Below are positions 36,021 through 44,414 of a stretch of 64,000 nucleotides of DNA, one piece after another. How positions within the stretch are numbered: the first letter of the stretch is position 1; each line of letters starts with the position of its first letter. The stretch comes from Sulfurisoma sediminicola (GTDB lineage Bacteria > Pseudomonadota > Gammaproteobacteria > Burkholderiales > Rhodocyclaceae): positions 310,001 to 374,000 of the forward strand of contig NZ_BHVV01000002.1 of assembly GCF_003865015.1 (NCBI RefSeq), in the 5' to 3' direction. The position numbers were made by a program, and so were the translations under genes. The notes beneath the pieces are model-generated. The model worked only from the letters and a program-made list of their open reading frames with translations, made no database searches and was not told the DNA's origin.

Positions 36021-37488
36021 AAGGGGCAAGAGGGGCGAAAGGTTCGGCTCCGTCTTCAGCGACCAGAATCCCAGCGAATACAACTCCCTGTTCGGGGAGA
36101 TCCTCGACTGGATGCTGGCGCCGCTGCTGCTGGTCTGGCCCATTTCCATCGCCGCGACGCACCACATCGCCAACGACATCGCCAACCAGCCCTACGACCA
36201 GGCGCTGGCAGACCGCGTCAGCAGCATCGTCAGCCAGCTCAAGGTCACGCCCGATGGCGTGTCCGTGACCCTGCCCCCGATCGCGCGGGTGTCGCTGACC
36301 GAGGACGAAGAGGACCGGCAGTTCCACCAGGTCATCCTCGCCGGGGGCGACCTCATCGAGGGCGATCCCGACATGCCGCAGTTGCCGGTCGGCGAGCCGC
36401 GCGTACCGGGCGGGGTGAAGCTGCGAGACGGCCTGATGATGGGCGAGCAGGTGCGCATCGCCTACCAGCTGGTGCCGGCGCAGTGGGACGCGCGGCCGCT
36501 GCTGATCCAGGTGGCAGAGACGCGCAAGCAGCGCGAGGCGCTGGCTTCGCGCATCATCTCGGGCGTGCTGCTGCCGCAGTTCGCCATCATTCCGCTGGCG
36601 GTGATCCTGGTCTACCTCGGCCTGTCCAAGGGGCTGGCCCCGCTCGAGCGCCTGCGCGACCGCATCCGCGCGCGGCGTCCGAGCGATCTTTCGCCGATTC
36701 CGGTTCGCGGCGTACCGGACGAGGTGCGCCCCCTGGTCGTGTCGTTCAACGAGATGATGCAGCGGCTCGAGGAGAACCTGCAGGCGCAACAACGCTTCAT
36801 CTCCGATGCCGCGCACCAGATGAAGACGCCGCTGACCGGTCTCAAGATGCAGGCCGAGCTGGCGCTGCGTGAAACCGACCCGGCGCTGATGCGCGCCGAC
36901 CTCGAGCGCATCGCCGCGAGCACCGACCGGGCGGCCCACCTGATCTACCAGCTGCTGCAGCTGGCGCGCGCCGAAGCCAGCCACGAAAAGGTGCACAAGG
37001 CCGAGCAGCTCGGCCTCGAGGTGCTGGCCCGCGCCGTCACCCAGGACTGGGTCGAGCGCGCGATCGCCAAGGGCATCGACCTCGGCTTCGAAGGGACCGG
37101 GAGGCTGTTGCTCATCGACGGCGTGCCGCTGCTGCTGCGCGAAATGCTCAACAACCTGATCGACAACGCCATCAAGTACACCCAGCGTGGCGGCCATGTC
37201 ACCGTGCGCTGCCGCGGCGATGAATTCGCCATGCTCGAGGTCGAGGACGACGGTCCCGGCATCCCCGAGGCCGATTACGAGCGCGTCTTCGAGCGCTTCT
37301 ACCGCGTGCTCGGCACCGACACCGACGGCAGCGGCCTGGGCCTGCCGATCGTGCAGGAGGTCGCCGTTCTGCACAGCGCCACCGTGGAACTGGGCGCGGG
37401 CGCCTGGGGCCACGGCACCCGGGTGACCGTGGTCTTCCCGCGCAAGGGTTCGGACGTCATGCCCTATGACCTTCGTCAGAAAACCTGA
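36004..37488 (+). CDS. sensor histidine kinase (TctE/QseC-like, 2CSK_N)
   Basis: 494 aa from TTG 36004, which has GGAGG 8 bases upstream; no nearby ATG fits. Helix 1 (about 38-54) and helix 2 (about 180-200) flank a periplasmic sensor of the 2CSK_N type (NDIANQPYDQALADRVSS). HAMP-like linker, HisKA with phospho-His in SDAAHQMKTPLTGLKMQ, HATPase with NNLIDNAIKYT, DDGPGIP and GSGLGLPIV. TctE-type kinases sense organic acids outside the cell, which agrees with the symporter genes downstream. Confidence 0.9.
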   Translation: MKKAVERGKRGERFGSVFSDQNPSEYNSLFGEILDWMLAPLLLVWPISIAATHHIANDIANQPYDQALADRVSSIVSQLKVTPDGVSVTLPPIARVSLTEDEEDRQFHQVILAGGDLIEGDPDMPQLPVGEPRVPGGVKLRDGLMMGEQVRIAYQLVPAQWDARPLLIQVAETRKQREALASRIISGVLLPQFAIIPLAVILVYLGLSKGLAPLERLRDRIRARRPSDLSPIPVRGVPDEVRPLVVSFNEMMQRLEENLQAQQRFISDAAHQMKTPLTGLKMQAELALRETDPALMRADLERIAASTDRAAHLIYQLLQLARAEASHEKVHKAEQLGLEVLARAVTQDWVERAIAKGIDLGFEGTGRLLLIDGVPLLLREMLNNLIDNAIKYTQRGGHVTVRCRGDEFAMLEVEDDGPGIPEADYERVFERFYRVLGTDTDGSGLGLPIVQEVAVLHSATVELGAGAWGHGTRVTVVFPRKGSDVMPYDLRQKT

Positions 37489-37503
37489 CGTTCGAAGGGA
37501 TTC

Positions 37504-37564
37504 TGTAAGACTGTTGTCAGCTAGCTGCAAGGACAATGCGGACCAGCCTGTAGTGGTTGGTCCG
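37504..37564 (+). promoter_or_regulatory. possible regulator-binding direct repeat and hairpin before the symporter genes
   Basis: TGTAAG (37504-37509) and TGTCAG (37515-37520) are 11 bases apart start-to-start, the spacing favoured by OmpR-family dimers. CGGACCA (37539-37545) pairs with TGGTCCG (37558-37564). Both lie in the 183-base gap between the kinase and DUF4212 genes. Confidence 0.3.
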
Positions 37565-37671
37565 TCCATGCGCATGCGGATCGCCCCAAGGCGAACGGAT
37601 GATGCGGCCACAAAAAGGGGAAAACCCGGGGGCGCGTCGGGCGGGACAAACCACAGGAGGAGGAACCCTTC

Positions 37672-37935
37672 ATGCAACTGACGCAGAAGCACCACGACTA
37701 CTGGAACAAGAACCTCAGGATCACTGCGATCCTGCTGGCGATCTGGTTCGTCGTCACCTTCGTGTTCGGCTGGTACGCACGCGAACTCAACGAGATCAGC
37801 TTCATCGGCCCGCTGGGCTTCTACATGGGGGCCCAGGGCGCGCTGATCATCTACGTCGCGATCATCTGGTTCTACGCCCGCTTCATGAACAACCTGGACC
37901 TCGAATACGGCGTCCACGAAGGGGAGGACGAATAA
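37672..37935 (+). CDS. DUF4212 small subunit of Na+/solute symporter
   Basis: 87 aa, start behind CAGGAGGAGG. Features are HHDYWNKNLRITAILLAIWF, a periplasmic GWYARELNEISFIGPLGFYMGAQG and a second helix IIYVAIIWFYARFMNNLD. This is the standard DUF4212 layout of two helices that accompanies VC_2705-type symporters. Its stop overlaps the symporter start (TAATG), so the two are translated together. Confidence 0.92.
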   Translation: MQLTQKHHDYWNKNLRITAILLAIWFVVTFVFGWYARELNEISFIGPLGFYMGAQGALIIYVAIIWFYARFMNNLDLEYGVHEGEDE

Positions 37936-40046
37936 TGAGCGGCCAAGTCTCTCAATCCCAGTTCTACCAGAACCTCAAGAAGTACTACACCTTCTACACC
38001 GGCGGCTTCATCACTTTCGTCGTCATCGTCGGCATCCTCGAGCAGATGGGCGTGCCGAACAAGGTGCTGGGCTACATGTTCCTGTTCGCCACCATCCTGC
38101 TCTACGCCGGCATCGGCTTCATGTCGAAGACGGCGGACGTGTCGGAATACTACGTCGCGGGCCGCCGCGTGCCGGCGCTGTTCAACGGCATGGCGACCGG
38201 CGCCGACTGGATGTCGGCGGCTTCGTTCATCGGCATGGCCGGCACGCTGTACCTGACCGGCTACGACGGCCTCGCCTTCGTCATGGGCTGGACCGGCGGC
38301 TACTGCCTGGTGGCCCTGTTCCTCGCGCCCTACCTGCGCAAGTTCGGCCAGTTCACCATCCCGGACTTTCTCGCCGAGCGCTACGGCGGCAACCTGCCAC
38401 GCCTGATCGGCGTGCTCGCCGCCATCGTCTGTTCCTTCACTTACGTGATCGCGCAGATCTACGGCGTCGGCCTCATCACCAGCCGCTTCACCGGCCTGGA
38501 GTTCGGCGTCGGCGTGTTCGTCGGCCTCGCCGGCATTCTGGTCTGCTCCTTCCTCGGCGGCATGAAGGCGGTGACCTGGACGCAGGTGGCGCAGTACATC
38601 ATCCTGATCTTCGCCTATATGATCCCGGTGGTCTGGCTGTCGGTGAAGGACACCGGCAACCCGATCCCGCAGATCGCCGCCTACGTCTCGGCTCTGCCCA
38701 AGGTGACCGCGCTGGAGAAGGAGTTCAACGACAAGACCACGCCCAAGGGGGCGGCCGAGGAATCGGTGCGCGCGATCTTCCGCGATCGCGCCGCCGCCGC
38801 CGATGCCAAGCTCAAGGGCCTGGAAGCCGGTGGCGCCAACTACCTCACCGAGGAGAAGGGCAAGCTCGCCGCCAAGGTCGCGGAACTGAAGGCCGCCAGC
38901 CCGGTGGATGCCAAGGCCGTCGAAGCCGCCGAGAAGGCCGTCAAGGACTTCCCGGTCGACCCTTCTGCCGCCAAGAAGGCCTGGACCGCGGCCAAGGGCG
39001 GCGCGGCCGCCAAGGCCGCCCCGGTCAAGGCCCACGCCGAGCCCTTCGCCGCCACCGGCAAGACGCCGGAGGAGGTTGAGAAGAACCGCAACAAGGCCAA
39101 GAAGAACTTCCTGGCGCTGATCCTCTGCCTGATGGTGGGCACGGCTGCGCTGCCGCACATCCTGATGCGCTACTACACCACGCCGTCGGTGAAGGATGCC
39201 CGGACATCGGTGACCTGGTCGCTGTTCTTCATCTTCCTGCTCTACTTCACGGCGCCGGCGCTGGGCATCCTGGCCAAGTTCGAGGTCTATAACAACCTGG
39301 TCGGCTCGAGTTTCGCCTCGCTGCCGGCCTGGGTCTCGAACTGGGCCGCGGTAGACAAGACGCTGATGGCGATCGCCGACATCAACAAGGACGGCATCGT
39401 GCAGCTGGCCGAAATCACCATCGGCGGAGATCTGATCGTGCTGGCGACCCCGGAAATCGCGGGCCTGCCCTACGTGATCTCGGGTCTGGTGGCTGCCGGC
39501 GGCCTGGCGGCAGCGCTCTCTACCGCCGACGGTCTGCTGCTGACCATCGCCAACGCCATGTCGCACGACCTCTACTACAAGATGATCGACCCGCAAGCCT
39601 CCACGGTGCGCCGCCTCGCGGTGTCCAAGGGCCTGCTGCTGGTAGTGGCACTGGTGGCCGCGTATGTGACCAGCCTGAAACCGGGCGACATCCTGTTCCT
39701 GGTCGGTGCCGCGTTCTCGCTGGCCGCCTCGGGCTTCTTCCCGGCCCTGGTGCTCGGCGTGTTCTGGCGGCGCGCCAACTACCTCGGTGCCGTCATCGGC
39801 ATGAGCGCGGGCCTTGGGCTCTGTTCGTACTACATGTACATGACCTACCCGTTCTTCGGCGTCAATGCGCCGCTGTGGTGGGACATCGCTCCGATCGCCG
39901 CAGGCTTCTGGGGTATCCCGGTCGGCATCATCGGCGTGATCGTCGGTTCGCTGATCTCCCCTGCGCCGAGCAAGCAGATCCAGGAACTGGTCGACCACGT
40001 GCGTTATCCGAACCTGGAAGGCGACATCAATACCGCCGGTGCCTAA
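37935..40046 (+). CDS. VC_2705-type Na+:solute symporter (SSS family) with large insert and EF-hand-like loop
   Basis: 703 aa. SSS-type helices include ADVSEYYVAGRRVPALFNGMA, ATGADWMSAASFIGMAG and the late AALSTADGLLLTIANAMSHDL, as in the ActP/VC_2705 branch that usually carries acetate or other short carboxylates. Residues about 252-390 form an Ala/Lys-rich, probably coiled extramembrane insert. Residues 482-493 read DINKDGIVQLAE, a textbook EF-hand Ca2+ loop, in another loop. Start ATG 37935 overlaps the DUF4212 stop. An intrinsic terminator follows. Substrate not proven. Confidence 0.88.
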   Translation: MSGQVSQSQFYQNLKKYYTFYTGGFITFVVIVGILEQMGVPNKVLGYMFLFATILLYAGIGFMSKTADVSEYYVAGRRVPALFNGMATGADWMSAASFIGMAGTLYLTGYDGLAFVMGWTGGYCLVALFLAPYLRKFGQFTIPDFLAERYGGNLPRLIGVLAAIVCSFTYVIAQIYGVGLITSRFTGLEFGVGVFVGLAGILVCSFLGGMKAVTWTQVAQYIILIFAYMIPVVWLSVKDTGNPIPQIAAYVSALPKVTALEKEFNDKTTPKGAAEESVRAIFRDRAAAADAKLKGLEAGGANYLTEEKGKLAAKVAELKAASPVDAKAVEAAEKAVKDFPVDPSAAKKAWTAAKGGAAAKAAPVKAHAEPFAATGKTPEEVEKNRNKAKKNFLALILCLMVGTAALPHILMRYYTTPSVKDARTSVTWSLFFIFLLYFTAPALGILAKFEVYNNLVGSSFASLPAWVSNWAAVDKTLMAIADINKDGIVQLAEITIGGDLIVLATPEIAGLPYVISGLVAAGGLAAALSTADGLLLTIANAMSHDLYYKMIDPQASTVRRLAVSKGLLLVVALVAAYVTSLKPGDILFLVGAAFSLAASGFFPALVLGVFWRRANYLGAVIGMSAGLGLCSYYMYMTYPFFGVNAPLWWDIAPIAAGFWGIPVGIIGVIVGSLISPAPSKQIQELVDHVRYPNLEGDINTAGA

Positions 40047-40076
40047 GTTACCGAGGAGGAGGGGGCAACCCCTTGC

Positions 40077-40109
40077 AAAACCGGCCCGTTCCCGGGCCGG
40101 TTTTTTTTT
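40077..40109 (+). terminator. intrinsic terminator of the symporter operon
   Basis: AAAA, then CCGGCCCG-TTCC-CGGGCCGG (40081-40100), then nine T. The A-tract upstream would let it work in both directions. Confidence 0.95.
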
Positions 40110-40120
40110 CGCCTATTGCC

Positions 40121-40158
40121 GCGTCGGCGTGTCGCCAGCGCCGACTTTTTGGATCAGA
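40121..40158 (+). repeat. dispersed repeat, short form (copy e)
   Basis: GCGTCGGCGTGTCGCCAGCG followed by CCGACTTTTTGG. Here GTCGGCG and CGCCGAC can pair directly ahead of the T-run, so this copy looks like a working terminator. The TPR gene's stop lies at its edge. Confidence 0.65.
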
Positions 40159-40744
40159 AAGGCAGTTCTGGAATGAGATGCATCAGATCGGCGCGCTCGG
40201 CGTCCTGCACCAGGCGTTTCGCGCGCTTGGGCTCGAAGCCGACCAGGCGCTCGACCACGGCTTTGACCTGGTCGGGTTCGTTGGCGTGATGTCGCGCCAT
40301 GCCGAGCTGGTACCAGGCTTCGCCGTTCATCGGCTGCAGGGCGACGGCCTGCTCGAGCGCAGCGGCCGCATCGCTGTGCCGGCCGAGGCGGGCATGAGCC
40401 AGGCCCATGCCGTACCAGGCGCGGTCGAGGATGGGCTTGAGGCGCACGGCCTCGCCGAAGGATTGCACGGCGTCAAGGGGCTTGCCCATCTGCTCGCGCA
40501 CGAAGCCGAGGTTGAAATGGCTGTCGGCATCATCGGGAGCCAGCCGCAAGGTCTCGATGAACCACTTCTCGGCGACGTCGAAACGCTTTTTCTGTGCCGC
40601 GATGAAGGCGAGGTGGCGCGCGGCCTGCACGTCGTCGGGCTGGATGCGATAGGCCGTGGCGAATTCATCGAAGGCGGCTTCCTCGCGCCCGAAAAAATGC
40701 AGCAACCAGCCGCGGGCATAATGGCGCCAATGTTCGAAATTCAT
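40154..40744 (-). CDS. TPR-repeat protein
   Basis: 196 aa from ATG 40744 (MNFEHWRHYARGWLLHFFGREEA); upstream in-frame sequence would overlap the divergent gene. At least four tetratricopeptide repeats: AAFDEFATAYRIQPDD, AEKWFIETLRLAPDDADSHF, AVQSFGEAVRLKPILDRAWY and AAALEQAVALQPMNGEAWY. No signal peptide, so probably a cytosolic protein-interaction scaffold. Partner unknown. Divergent from a small membrane protein, 38 bases between starts. Confidence 0.8.
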   Translation of the reverse strand: MNFEHWRHYARGWLLHFFGREEAAFDEFATAYRIQPDDVQAARHLAFIAAQKKRFDVAEKWFIETLRLAPDDADSHFNLGFVREQMGKPLDAVQSFGEAVRLKPILDRAWYGMGLAHARLGRHSDAAAALEQAVALQPMNGEAWYQLGMARHHANEPDQVKAVVERLVGFEPKRAKRLVQDAERADLMHLIPELPF

Positions 40745-40782
40745 CCCCAACCCTGATTGTTTGCGAGATACGGAAAGATACC

Positions 40783-41067
40783 ATGGCACCAACGGAACTC
40801 CTGCTGCTCGGCGTGCTGCGCGCGTTGGTCGAAGTCGCGCTGCTGTCACTGCTCGGCCAGGGTGTGGTCGCGCTGCTCGCCGGCAGCCGCCGCGCCACCA
40901 ATCCGATCTACGTCCTCTTCGGCATCGTCACCAAACCGGCGATCCGCGCCGCGCGCTGGATCACGCCAAAGCTCGTCATCGACAAGCATATTCCCTTCGT
41001 TTCCTTCTTCCTGCTGTTCTGGCTGTGGATCTTCCTCGCCTGGGCCAAGCAGTTTCTGGCCAGCTGA
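40783..41067 (+). CDS. small membrane protein of unknown function
   Basis: 94 aa. Helix at about residues 5-33 (LLLLGVLRALVEVALLSLLGQ), a basic middle containing NPIYVLFGIVTKPAIRAARWI, and a second helix (FVSFFLLFWLWIFLAWAKQFL). The central NPIY...TKP motif recalls YggT-like proteins only loosely. Ends 5 bases before a long copy of the dispersed repeat. Confidence 0.65.
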   Translation: MAPTELLLLGVLRALVEVALLSLLGQGVVALLAGSRRATNPIYVLFGIVTKPAIRAARWITPKLVIDKHIPFVSFFLLFWLWIFLAWAKQFLAS

Positions 41068-41072
41068 GCGGA

Positions 41073-41157
41073 GGCACCCCAAGGGCGCAATCCCGCAAGG
41101 AGCCCTGCACTTCCTTCGGTCGGATTTGCTTCGCGGCGCGCAGGCGCCGCTACGGCG
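41073..41157 (-). repeat. dispersed repeat, long form (copy f), at the cyclase 3' end
   Basis: Reads on the + strand GGCACCCCAAGGG, then ATCCCGCAAGG, then GGATTTGCTTCGCGGC, then ACGGCG, in the same order as the reverse complement of copy h at 61787-61880, with a different spacer. The last codons and stop of the minus-strand cyclase gene lie within it. Confidence 0.65.
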
Positions 41158-42571
41158 CCAAGCTGCCCTGTCTCTCCAGGTTGTGCAGGAAGCGCGCGAG
41201 GTGGCGGTCGGTCTGGGCCGTGTGGTTGATCAGCCAGTCGACCAGCAGCAGCTGAACGCGGAAGGTGAGGTAGAGCGGATGGTATTTGCCGGACTCGATC
41301 GCGCCACGCAGTTTGGTGAAGTTGTCCGCGAACGTCAGGTGCTGGCGCTGGTGCTCCTCGGCGAAGGGGTAGTGATGCTGGCGCATCAGGGCTTCTTCGG
41401 TCTTGAAATCGGAGAGCACGTAGTCGGCGAGAAAGCTCAGGGCCTGCTTGGCCGAAGCCGGCTCCTCGCCGAGAATGGCCTCGGCCAGTTGCGCCATGCG
41501 TTTGAGCAGTTCGCGGTGCTGGGTGTCGATCTCGGCGACGCCGACCGCGTATTCCTCCCTCCAGGCGATCTCGAGGCCGCGGCCGCTGGCCTCGGCCTTG
41601 CCCGAGGCCAGCACTTCATCGCAGCGGGCCAGATAGACCTTCGTCGCCTGGTCGTTGGGGGCGATGGCGGCACAGCGTTTGAACAGCTGTTGGGCGCGCC
41701 AGACGTCGTGCATGTGATAGCAGGCCACGGCCTCCTCGAACATCGGCAGCGTCGTGAGTTTGCCGGCGCGATTCTGCGGCGTGTCGGCGTCGAGCACTTC
41801 GTAGACCGCCTGGGGGTGGCTCTTGCCCTTGACCAGAATGCGGTCGATGAAGCGGATGCGGTAGCGCGAGGGATCCTGCAAGGCATAAAGGGTGTGCTCG
41901 CTGATCAGGAGCGGGGCGGCGTAGTCCTTGGTCACGCCCTCTAGGCGCGAGGCGAGATTGACCGAGTCGCTGATCACCGTGCTGTCCATGCGATTGAGCC
42001 CGCCGACGGTGCCGAGCAGGACCATGCCGGTATTGAGGCCGATGCCGATGTTCACCGGGCTGTAGCCGGCGCGGGCGCGGCCGAGGTTGTAGACCTCGAG
42101 CTGGGCCAGCATGTCGATGGCGGCGGCCAGTGCGTCGTCGGCGCTGCCGGGGAACAACGCCATGATGGCGTCGCCGATGTACTTGTCGATGATGCCTTCG
42201 TTGCGGCCGATCACCGGCTCCATCTCCGACAGGTAGGAGTTGATGAAGCGGAAGTTCTCCTGCGGCGTCATCGTTTCCGACAGCGCGGTGAAGTCGCGGA
42301 TGTCGGAGAAAAGGATGGTCATTTCCTTTTCGACGTGCGTACCGAGTTCGACTTGCATGATGCTCGGCGTGCGCAGCAGCGAGAGGAACTGGCGTGGCAC
42401 GAACTTGCTGTAGGCCGCCTCGGTTCGGGCGAGCGTGGCGCGCGTATGCTCGTGCGCCCGCGTTTCGCGTTCGACGGCTTCGCGCAGGGCATCCAACTCG
42501 GCTTCTTGCAGCGATTTCTGCGGTTGGGCGAGCGATTGGGGCCCGGTCTCCGTGGGTTGGGTTTCGGCCAT
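41150..42571 (-). CDS. class III nucleotidyl cyclase fused to a hemerythrin domain
   Basis: 473 aa from ATG 42571. A coiled coil (about 20-55) and the FVPRQFL motif lead to a cyclase catalytic domain (about 80-255). It has both metal Asp (FSDIRDF, YIGDAIM) and the adenine-type specificity pair Lys in IIDKYIGD and Asp in SDSVNLASRLEG, so adenylate cyclase is predicted. After a linker, a hemerythrin domain (about 335-465) has IDTQHREL, EEHQRQHLTF and LINHTAQTD. The His normally found before FxxEE is Asp (about D388, in LSDFKTEEALM). This predicts an oxygen- or redox-sensing cyclase. The stop codon falls inside a repeat element. Confidence 0.88.
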   Translation of the reverse strand: MAETQPTETGPQSLAQPQKSLQEAELDALREAVERETRAHEHTRATLARTEAAYSKFVPRQFLSLLRTPSIMQVELGTHVEKEMTILFSDIRDFTALSETMTPQENFRFINSYLSEMEPVIGRNEGIIDKYIGDAIMALFPGSADDALAAAIDMLAQLEVYNLGRARAGYSPVNIGIGLNTGMVLLGTVGGLNRMDSTVISDSVNLASRLEGVTKDYAAPLLISEHTLYALQDPSRYRIRFIDRILVKGKSHPQAVYEVLDADTPQNRAGKLTTLPMFEEAVACYHMHDVWRAQQLFKRCAAIAPNDQATKVYLARCDEVLASGKAEASGRGLEIAWREEYAVGVAEIDTQHRELLKRMAQLAEAILGEEPASAKQALSFLADYVLSDFKTEEALMRQHHYPFAEEHQRQHLTFADNFTKLRGAIESGKYHPLYLTFRVQLLLVDWLINHTAQTDRHLARFLHNLERQGSLAP

Positions 42572-42676
42572 GCTCTTCAAATATCACAATGCAGCCCGTC
42601 ACGCAATCTTTTGCCGGAATGGAGCGTGCGGCCCCCACTTTTCTTGATCGCGGTCATGGCCGGCGACGCAGCAGTG

Positions 42677-42691
42677 TTGACCTAGGTCATA
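42677..42691. promoter_or_regulatory. FNR/ANR-like box upstream of the cytochrome cluster
   Basis: TTGACCTAGGTCATA with the perfect palindrome TGACCTAGGTCA (42678-42689), close to the TTGAY-N4-RTCAA consensus of FNR/ANR/DNR regulators. A -10-like TATCAA at 42713-42718 (or TAATAT at 42726-42731) places the box near -41 or -55. Confidence 0.55.
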
Positions 42692-42772
42692 ACGCACTGC
42701 ATCAATTTCACATATCAATGCATCCTAATATTTCGGCCTTGTCTTTCACCTTCGATCGAAAGGAAGCGCAAC

Positions 42773-44410
42773 ATGAACGTACGGGGAATCAAGCGTCTGG
42801 CTGCGTGGCCGGCGCTGGCGACCGTGACAATGGCGCTGGTGCTGGGGTGGCCGATCATGGCGGGTGCCGCGGAAGAGAAAAATGAGCCACCGCCGGTGAA
42901 GATGAACACCACGGCCGACCACAGCAAGTTCAAGGAACTGCAGCAGACCTTCAAATCGGGGCCGGAGGTCACCAAGGCCTGCCTGTCCTGCCACACCGAG
43001 GCCGCCAAACAGGTGCATCGCACCAAGCACTGGACCTGGGAGTTCCTCAATCCCGAGAACAACCAGCGCCTCGGCAAGAAGAACGTCCTCAACAACTTCT
43101 GCATCTCGATCTCGCAGAACTATCCCTTCTGCACCTCCTGCCACGTCGGCTACGGCTGGAAGGACAAGGACTTCGACTTCACCTCCGAGGTCAATGTCGA
43201 TTGCCTGGCCTGCCACGACACCACCGGCAACTACAAGAAGGCGGCTGGCAAGGCCGGACATCCGCTGTACGAGCCGCTCGAAACGCCCCCGGGCTCGGGC
43301 AAGTTCACCCAGCCGCCGGACCTGAGCAAGATCGCGCAGAAGGTCGGCAAGACCAGCCGCGACACCTGCGGTTCCTGCCATTTCTTCGGCGGCGGCGGCG
43401 ACGGCGTCAAGCACGGCGACATGGACAGCTCGCTGGCCGCGCCCGACAAGGAACTCGACGTGCATATGGACGCCTCGGGCCTCGACTTCACCTGCGGCAC
43501 CTGCCACAAGACCTCGAGCCACGACGTTCCCGGCAGCCGCTACACGCCGACCGCGATCGACAAGGGCGGCGCGCAGATGCGCGGCAAGGCCGAGGACGCC
43601 AAGCGCAACCCGGCGACCTGCAACTCTTGCCATGGCAACGCGCCGCACAAGAAGCAGGATCGCCTCAACGGCCACGCCACCAAGCTCGCCTGCCAGACCT
43701 GCCATGTGCCGGCGATGGCGCGCGGCGGCGTGCCGACCAAGATGAGTTGGGACTGGTCCACGGCCGGCCAAAGGGACAAGGACGGCAAGCCGATAACCAA
43801 AAAGGATGACAAGAATCACATCATCTACGAGAGCCGCAAGGGCGATTTCGTCCTCGGCGAGAAGGTGAAGCCCGAATATCGCTGGTTCAACGGCAAGGTG
43901 ACCTACACCCTGCTCGGCGACAAGGTCGAGAAGGGCGCAACGCCGGTCGGCATCAACATGATCGGCGGCAGCCCGAACGACGGCAAGTCGCTGATCTGGC
44001 CGATGAAGGTCATGCGCGGCAAGCAGCCGTTCGACCCGGTGAACAAGACGCTGGTGATGCCGCACACGGCGGGCAACGACGACATCGGCTACTGGAAGAA
44101 CCTCAACTGGGAACCGGCCATTGCGGACGGCATGAAGAATGTCGGGGCGCCGTTCTCGGGCAAGGTCGACTTCCTCTCGACCGAAATGTACTGGCCGATC
44201 ACCCACATGGTCGCGCCCAAGGACAAGGCCGTGGCCTGCGCCGAGTGCCATTCGGCCAAGAGCCGCCTCGCGGGCCTGCCCGGCATCTACATGCCGTCCT
44301 ACAGTGCCAGGAGCTGGCTGGACCTGATCGGCTGGCTGCTCGCTGCGGCGACGCTGGCCGGTGTCATCATCCACGGCGCGCTGCGCGTTTTCCTCGGCAG
44401 GAAGGGGTAA
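42773..44410 (+). CDS. octaheme c-type cytochrome, tetrathionate-reductase (OTR) family
   Basis: 545 aa; signal peptide (about 1-33), then eight CxxCH heme motifs at C70, C120, C144, C199, C241, C283, C307 and C489, and a C-terminal helix (about 515-540, WLDLIGWLLAAATLAGVIIHGAL) anchoring it in the membrane. The NFCISISQNYPFCTSCHVGY region is typical of the OTR group. Shewanella OTR reduces tetrathionate, hydroxylamine and nitrite in vitro. The downstream cytochrome b could feed it with quinol electrons. First gene of a cluster with YeeE and rhodanese genes, so a sulfur substrate is favoured. Confidence 0.88.
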   Translation: MNVRGIKRLAAWPALATVTMALVLGWPIMAGAAEEKNEPPPVKMNTTADHSKFKELQQTFKSGPEVTKACLSCHTEAAKQVHRTKHWTWEFLNPENNQRLGKKNVLNNFCISISQNYPFCTSCHVGYGWKDKDFDFTSEVNVDCLACHDTTGNYKKAAGKAGHPLYEPLETPPGSGKFTQPPDLSKIAQKVGKTSRDTCGSCHFFGGGGDGVKHGDMDSSLAAPDKELDVHMDASGLDFTCGTCHKTSSHDVPGSRYTPTAIDKGGAQMRGKAEDAKRNPATCNSCHGNAPHKKQDRLNGHATKLACQTCHVPAMARGGVPTKMSWDWSTAGQRDKDGKPITKKDDKNHIIYESRKGDFVLGEKVKPEYRWFNGKVTYTLLGDKVEKGATPVGINMIGGSPNDGKSLIWPMKVMRGKQPFDPVNKTLVMPHTAGNDDIGYWKNLNWEPAIADGMKNVGAPFSGKVDFLSTEMYWPITHMVAPKDKAVACAECHSAKSRLAGLPGIYMPSYSARSWLDLIGWLLAAATLAGVIIHGALRVFLGRKG

Positions 44411-44414
44411 GAAC

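Noticed and set aside
42630-42655. CCCCCACTTTTCTTGATCG as another copy of the dispersed repeat
   Set aside because: Only the CACTTTT part matches; too short to count as a copy.
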